Shown piece after piece: positions 5,489 through 8,719 of a DNA stretch of 8,719 nucleotides. The translations under genes were made by a program, and so were the position numbers. Source of the stretch: IDS-8 sp050738315 (GTDB taxonomy: Bacteria; Pseudomonadota; Gammaproteobacteria; Steroidobacterales; Woeseiaceae); contig JBOHZD010000011.1 of the NCBI GenBank assembly GCA_050738315.1, positions 1 through 8,719 of the forward strand, read 5' to 3'. Under the pieces are notes generated by a model. That model had not been told where the DNA came from and did no database searches. It worked only from the letters and a program-made list of their open reading frames with translations. Each line of letters begins with the position of its first letter. Position 1 is the stretch's first letter.

Positions 5489-7468
5489 ATGAACCCGATT
5501 CTCTATTGGAGCGAAGTTTGCCCAAGAGGACTCCGTCCGACCCGCCGATCCAGGATGACTCGTCCCGCGCGCTTCTGGGCATCCATCCTCCTCGTGCCCG
5601 CCGCCCTGTCGGGCTGCTACCGGGCGCCCGAGCTGACCGGCTCGGATCAGGTCTACGACCCGAATGTCGAGGCCACCATGCTGAAGGACAACGGCCTGGC
5701 CGCCAAGACTTGGAACGCCGTCGACTCCTACATGACCCAGAACGTCGCCGGCGCCGCCGACGAGCCTGGCTGCGCCATCGGCATCGCCCGCGCCGGGCAG
5801 CTCGTCTACCTTAAGGGGTACGGCAAGGCAGAGCTCGGCGGCGAGGACTGGTCGGTGGGCACGGTCGGCGCCATCGGTTCGGTGGCCAAGAGCTTCACCG
5901 CCGCCGCCGCCTTGCGCTTGCACGAGCTCAACCTCCTGGACGTCAATCTGACCGTCGGGGACTACATCGCCACCCCCAACGCCGAGATCGCCGAGGTCCG
6001 GATCTACGACCTGCTCGACCAGAGCTCCGGCGTCGGTGGCGCCACCAAGGACCTCGCGTTCTCCCCGACCTGGGATGTGCCGAGCGCCGCCGACGACTGC
6101 CAGTTCAACGACGACGAGGACGACGCCGACTACTGCGAGCAGGTCCGCCTGCTCCTGGCCCGGCCGGCCGCGGCGTTCGTCCACTACGACGCGAGCGAGA
6201 CCGTGGCCGCTCTCGACCAGAATGACCCGGAAGACGGCGACCCGTCGCAGGGGGTCTACTCCAACGTCGGGTACAGTGTCGCCGGCGCGGTCATCGACGC
6301 GGTCGCCCTGGGCACCCCGAGCGGCGGCTACGAGGCCTGGATCTGGGACAACATCGGTCAGTACACCGGCAACGTCCTGTCGAGCGGAAATCTGCTGAGC
6401 CTGGCGCTCACCCACTCGTGGCGGGCCGACGACATCCCGCACCGCGCGGTCGGCTATCGCCCGAGCGGCGGCGGCTTCGTCGAGTCCGAGGCGTTCGACC
6501 CCAACCAGGTCGGCGGCCTCGAGGGCTGGGAAGGACCGGCGGGTGGATGGGCGATGACCATCGGCGACCTGACCCGCTTTGCCGTGGCGCTCAACACCGA
6601 GAAGATCGTGGGCGACGCGATGCTCGAAGCCATGCGCTTTCGCTGGACGGACCTCGACGACCTCACCAACGATTACGGCATGGGCACCTTCCTCGGCGAC
6701 GCGGGCGAGCCGCCCTACTGGCACGGCGGGATCATCGGGGGACACACCGCGGCCTGGACCTGGTGGGACAGCTATGGCGGTCAGTCCCTGGCCATCGCCC
6801 TTCTCTGCAACAACCGGGAGGCTCCGTTCTCCCTCCGGGATCACGCGGCCAACATCGCCGGCCTGTTAGGCTCGACCAACCCGGTCCCGATCGCCGTGCC
6901 CTCGCTGCCGCCGGTCGGGTCCGGGTCGGTGGACGGCCGCCTCTACGGGCTCGACGACCGCGGGGCGTGGCAGCACAGGCCGTCCGGCGCGTTCGTGCCG
7001 ATGACGGCGCTCCGCCACACACTCCTGCTCGACGTGGAGGTGACCGGCCAGAAGATCGAGGTCTCGCTGGCGGAAGGGACGGTGCGCGGCTCCAGCGCCG
7101 AGCCGGCCCAGGGCCGACCGATGCAGAGCCTCGGCGCCGCCGACTTCTCCACCAATCCGCGCTTCGCGACCCGAGCCACCGACGTCACGCTCGAGACCGA
7201 GCGCGGTGTCCTTCCGATCAAGAAGCTCGTGGTCGCCGGCGCGTTCGATCGCCAGGGCGAGGGGCTCGCCAGCGTCTCGCTGACCGGCGTGCTCGACGCT
7301 CGGTCCGCCAGCAGCCTGGGAGGGCCGGACCACCAGAACGTCTGCCGCGACGTGGTGGCGGCGGGCGCGCGGTGCGGGCGGTGCGCCGACGGCGTTGCCG
7401 CCTGCGTAACCGTCGAGTACCGGGGCGTCGCCGGCAGCCGGCTCGCCTGGTCGAGCGCGCGACCGTAG
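5489..7468 (+). CDS. Secreted serine hydrolase, beta-lactamase/esterase class C-type, probable lipoprotein
   Basis: A 659-residue serine hydrolase of the beta-lactamase-like (PF00144-type) superfamily. The three catalytic motifs are present: S131-V-A-K134 (SxxK), Y257-S-N259 (YxN) and H412-G-G414 (the HxG form of KTG). The N-terminal segment MTRPARFWASILLVPAALSG followed by Cys (C43 from ATG 5489, C21 from ATG 5555) is a classic lipoprotein signal with an LSGC lipobox, so the enzyme is probably anchored outside the cytoplasmic membrane. Starting at 5489 adds a 22-residue basic extension. An acidic insert (FNDDEDDADYCEQ) lies between the SxxK and YxN motifs. After the catalytic domain there are about 180 extra residues ending in a Cys cluster (CGRCADGVAAC), a style common in secreted proteins of predatory or soil bacteria. 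The substrate is unknown: beta-lactam, peptide or ester are all possible. It is very GC-rich against an AT-richer upstream region, hinting at separate origin. Nothing ties it functionally to the radical SAM cassette. Confidence 0.9.
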   Translation: MNPILYWSEVCPRGLRPTRRSRMTRPARFWASILLVPAALSGCYRAPELTGSDQVYDPNVEATMLKDNGLAAKTWNAVDSYMTQNVAGAADEPGCAIGIARAGQLVYLKGYGKAELGGEDWSVGTVGAIGSVAKSFTAAAALRLHELNLLDVNLTVGDYIATPNAEIAEVRIYDLLDQSSGVGGATKDLAFSPTWDVPSAADDCQFNDDEDDADYCEQVRLLLARPAAAFVHYDASETVAALDQNDPEDGDPSQGVYSNVGYSVAGAVIDAVALGTPSGGYEAWIWDNIGQYTGNVLSSGNLLSLALTHSWRADDIPHRAVGYRPSGGGFVESEAFDPNQVGGLEGWEGPAGGWAMTIGDLTRFAVALNTEKIVGDAMLEAMRFRWTDLDDLTNDYGMGTFLGDAGEPPYWHGGIIGGHTAAWTWWDSYGGQSLAIALLCNNREAPFSLRDHAANIAGLLGSTNPVPIAVPSLPPVGSGSVDGRLYGLDDRGAWQHRPSGAFVPMTALRHTLLLDVEVTGQKIEVSLAEGTVRGSSAEPAQGRPMQSLGAADFSTNPRFATRATDVTLETERGVLPIKKLVVAGAFDRQGEGLASVSLTGVLDARSASSLGGPDHQNVCRDVVAAGARCGRCADGVAACVTVEYRGVAGSRLAWSSARP

Positions 7469-7480
7469 ACGCCGCGGCAC

Positions 7481-7512
7481 GGTGCGGCCGTGGCATGATC
7501 GCGCGCCGCACC
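7481..7512. repeat. Inverted repeat between convergent hydrolase and typA fragment
   Basis: GGTGCGGC (7481-7488) and GCCGCACC (7505-7512) are perfect inverted copies with a 16-base loop, just after the hydrolase stop and before the reverse-strand typA stop. It could act as a shared hairpin end, but there is no T tract and the DNA is extremely GC-rich. Confidence 0.3.
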
Positions 7513-7525
7513 ACGGGGGAGTCGC

Positions 7526-7758
7526 TCATGCGCGTGCCGTCCTGGGCCGCTCCGCGGCGTCACGGCCATCGTGGAAGTCGCGGTGACGAAGCGCAGCGGC
7601 GCGCTCGGCGCGTTTGCGTTGGTGTTCGTTGAGGAGCTTTTTTCGCAGCCGGATGGCCTTAGGTTAGGCGTCACCTCGACCAGCTCGTCGTCGTCGATGA
7701 ATTCGAGCGCTTGTTCCAAAACGAAGCGGATCGGAGGGGTCAGGATAATGTTCTCGTC
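7526..7758 (-). pseudogene. typA: 3' fragment of typA/bipA, truncated and frameshifted
   Basis: On the reverse strand from 7758 the frame reads DENIILTPPIRFVLEQ, then ALEFIDDDELVEVTP, the near-invariant C-terminus of the ribosome-associated GTPase TypA/BipA. The frame then breaks because CCTAA is duplicated (plus strand TTAGGTTAGG, 7659-7668). Removing one copy restores TPKAIRLRKKLLNEHQRKR, the expected continuation, which runs to a stop at 7526-7528. Only about 76 of the usual roughly 600 residues remain; an in-frame TAG lies just upstream near 7770. It has no GTPase domain and cannot be functional. The full gene presumably exists elsewhere. Confidence 0.8.
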
Positions 7759-8003
7759 GACGACTAACGACTAAGAAATTTAAACGCCCTTTTTTTAGAC
7801 GGGACGATACGACTGGCCCTTTTAGCTGTCAATCGCGGTAGTTCTCGGTCCCGGATCAGGAAACATCGAGCTATTACATCGCCCCGAAGCGCCCATTTAC
7901 GGGGCATTTTTGCATCGCGCGGGGGGTGCGGGCTAAAGAGGGGTTGGGAACCGTTGGCTTGATGAGGATCTCGATGAGCCCGGTCCTGGTCTGTCGCGAA
8001 TTC
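7759..8003. other. Non-coding debris between the typA fragment and the transposase remnant
   Basis: No supported gene. It holds a perfect 7-bp tandem duplication, CGACTAA twice (7761-7774), at the broken edge of the typA fragment, then a run of seven Ts near 7790-7796 without a hairpin before it, and a terminator-like hairpin at 7881-7910. Short open frames on both strands look like chance. Confidence 0.5.
7881..7910 (+). terminator. Terminator-like hairpin
   Basis: GCCCCG (7881-7886), a 13-base loop, CGGGGC (7900-7905), then ATTTTT. The stem is short but GC-only and followed by a T tract. No intact gene ends just upstream on this strand, so it may be a leftover from a lost gene. Confidence 0.45.
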
Positions 8004-8220
8004 CTAAACCAGGCACTGACCAGGAATCCAACAATAAGAGGTAAGGGTCGCGACCGGATCGCTGGGCTTGCCACCACATTGATTCGGCGTAAAGCCCGTG
8101 AGCCCTGCGTGGCAGCGATATCGGTTGTAGTAGTGCTTGGAAGTAGGGAGCTTTCGCTCCAGGTCCAGCCCTGTTCTAGAACAGCAGTGGGTCAAGGCAC
8201 TCGCTGTGACATTCGACGCC
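8004..8220 (-). pseudogene. C-terminal remnant of a DDE (rve/integrase-core) transposase
   Basis: The reverse strand encodes DLERKL, then HYYNRYRCHAGLTGFTP, the typical tail of integrase-core transposases (IS3/IS481-like: a Tyr-Tyr-Asn-x-x-Arg-x-His block before the GxTP motif). Two lesions are visible just upstream. In the expected LFWNRADLERKL the Trp codon is TAG, and an extra G in GCTGGACC shifts the frame. Before that, ECLDPLLF is still legible to about 8220, where similarity stops. The catalytic DDE residues are absent. The exact IS family cannot be set from this piece. Confidence 0.65.
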
Positions 8221-8324
8221 TATCAATATTCCTACGTTATTGATTCACAATAGTCGTATAGTGTTTCTTATGTCACAATTCCAAAGCTATAACTGTATGA
8301 TTTATATAATTATAGTACGAGAAG

Positions 8325-8379
8325 GAGCATCCGGCTTCGAACCAGGGGGTCGGGGGTTCGAGTCCCTCCGGGCGCGCCA
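8325..8379 (+). tRNA. 3' part of a tRNA-Arg(UCG) gene, probable attachment-site scar
   Basis: The segment folds as the 3' two-thirds of a tRNA: D-stem 3' strand GAGC (8325-8328), anticodon stem TCCGG/CCAGG around loop CTTCGAA (8335-8341, anticodon TCG, Arg), variable loop GGGTC, T-stem GGGGG/CCCTC around TTCGAGT (8357-8363), acceptor strand CGGGCGC, discriminator G and encoded CCA (8377-8379). The partner 5' half (an expected GCGCCCG and GCTC D-stem) is missing and replaced by AT-rich sequence. One anticodon-stem pair is a C-A mismatch. It cannot be a functional tRNA. Such 3' copies are what site-specific integration into a tRNA gene leaves at the far end of an element. Confidence 0.75.
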
Positions 8380-8389
8380 AATCAATAAG

Positions 8390-8492
8390 TTGCAGCAATT
8401 ATCTAGAGTTACTTTAGCTTTTTGTACGATTCGTTGTCGTACAATTCTGGTAGCGCTGTAGGAGTACCCGACAAATCAGGTAGTTGCTGCAA
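8390..8492. repeat. Nested inverted repeats beside the tRNA scar
   Basis: The outer arms are TTGCAGCAA (8390-8398) and TTGCTGCAA (8484-8492). An inner perfect 8-bp hairpin, TTGTACGA (8422-8429) / TCGTACAA (8437-8444), has a 7-base loop. No gene is supported in 8380-8512. The arrangement may be the end of a lost element, a recombination-associated structure or chance; the outer pair is far apart and its pairing is not continuous. Confidence 0.5.
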
Positions 8493-8512
8493 TCGAGTAC
8501 CTGGTTTTTCGC

Positions 8513-8719
8513 CAGGGCAGCCAGTCGGTCGATCAGCTCGAGCAGTGTCAGCAGGACGCTGACACTGCCGCCGGGGCCGGGCTTGACGCTTTCGTAGAGC
8601 AGATGGCCGGAATCGAGCCGCTCCAGGGCGAAGGCCGGCACCCATCGCCTCGGCATCATCACGATCGAGCAGCCCGCGCTGGGTAAGCGCACGCCGCCTG
8701 CGCCATCGGCCTCGAAGAC
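8513..8719 (-). pseudogene. IS91-like (Y2) transposase remnant, internally deleted, runs off the right edge
   Basis: On the reverse strand, ALERLDSGHLLYESVKPGPG, then SVLLTLLELIDRLAAL, resembles the C-terminal part of IS91-family rolling-circle transposases, where ALERL, then LLLTPLELIDRLAAL, precedes the PPPRRHRHRYHG motif. Similarity ends at DRLAAL (8513) and the sequence continues with unrelated codons. Upstream, VFEADGAGGVRL at the window edge would normally lie some way from ALERL, suggesting an internal deletion. The catalytic tyrosines are not in the window. Assignment is from memory of the family and is moderate. Confidence 0.55.
8542..8568. repeat. Perfect 11-bp hairpin inside the IS91-like remnant
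   Basis: GCAGTGTCAGC (8542-8552), loop AGGAC, GCTGACACTGC (8558-8568). It is the strongest perfect inverted repeat in the window after the 4971-4993 terminator. It has no T tract. It lies within former coding sequence (the SVSVLLTLL segment), so it may be a product of codon choice. Confidence 0.8.

Noticed and set aside
5429..6844. 471-codon minus-strand open frame opposite the hydrolase
   Set aside because: High GC content produces long antisense frames. The plus strand carries SxxK, YxN and HGG motifs; the minus-strand translation is low-complexity Val/Gly/Arg/Asp.
6418..7632. 404-codon plus-strand frame overlapping the hydrolase, with an Arg-rich product
   Set aside because: Arg/Pro/Gly-rich shadow of the hydrolase in GC-rich DNA, running into the typA antisense.
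7985..8024. Inverted CCTGGTC/GACCAGG pair as a terminator
   Set aside because: The arms are short with a 26-base loop and no T tract follows.
7926..8243. 105-codon plus-strand ORF
   Set aside because: It is antisense to the recognisable transposase remnant, with no ribosome site and no protein-like features.

Overview
The window is bacterial DNA and looks like the distal end of an accessory or mobile region rather than a conserved chromosomal block. The taxon cannot be fixed. A tRNA fragment with an encoded CCA, IS91-like and rve-type transposase debris and a typA fragment are compatible with Proteobacteria or similar phyla. Codon and base use changes abruptly along the window: positions 1-4384 are moderately GC-rich, 4500-4870 and 5555-7530 are very GC-rich, and 4900-5490 and 8220-8450 are much more AT-rich. 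This suggests DNA of several origins.

Positions 1-4384 hold the most interesting unit, a compact same-strand cassette. It has the tail of an unknown gene, then a protein built from about 15 tandem heptads of the form KKxEPD[V/I] (frameshifted by one missing base), then a 250-residue protein that looks like a degenerate ATP-grasp relative. An intact ATP-grasp ligase follows, then a radical SAM enzyme of the 'RiPP maturation radical SAM' type with an N-terminal cobalamin-binding region, a C-x7-C-x2-C cluster motif and a C-terminal winged-helix-like region. Spacing is tight from 862 on (1-bp overlap, then an 11-bp gap). My inference is a peptide-modification (RiPP-like) locus in which the Lys/Glu/Asp-rich repeat protein is the candidate substrate of the ATP-grasp and radical SAM enzymes. 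The combination is unfamiliar to me and may be undescribed.

Positions 4385-5488 are a junction zone. It contains a 5'-truncated FG-GAP/RTX calcium-binding protein remnant, a 23-residue mini-ORF with a near-ideal Shine-Dalgarno followed at once by a hairpin terminator, and a roughly 490-bp AT-richer stretch with TGTGA/TCACA half-sites. Positions 5489-7468 encode a secreted, probably lipid-anchored serine hydrolase of the beta-lactamase/esterase class.

Positions 7526-8719 are debris: the reverse-strand 3' end of typA/bipA with a 5-bp duplication frameshift, a degraded rve transposase tail, a 3' fragment of tRNA-Arg(UCG) that looks like an attachment-site scar, and an internally deleted IS91-like transposase running off the right edge. 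If the tRNA scar is an att site, the element it bounds lies to its left, so the peptide-modification cassette could be cargo of an integrative element.
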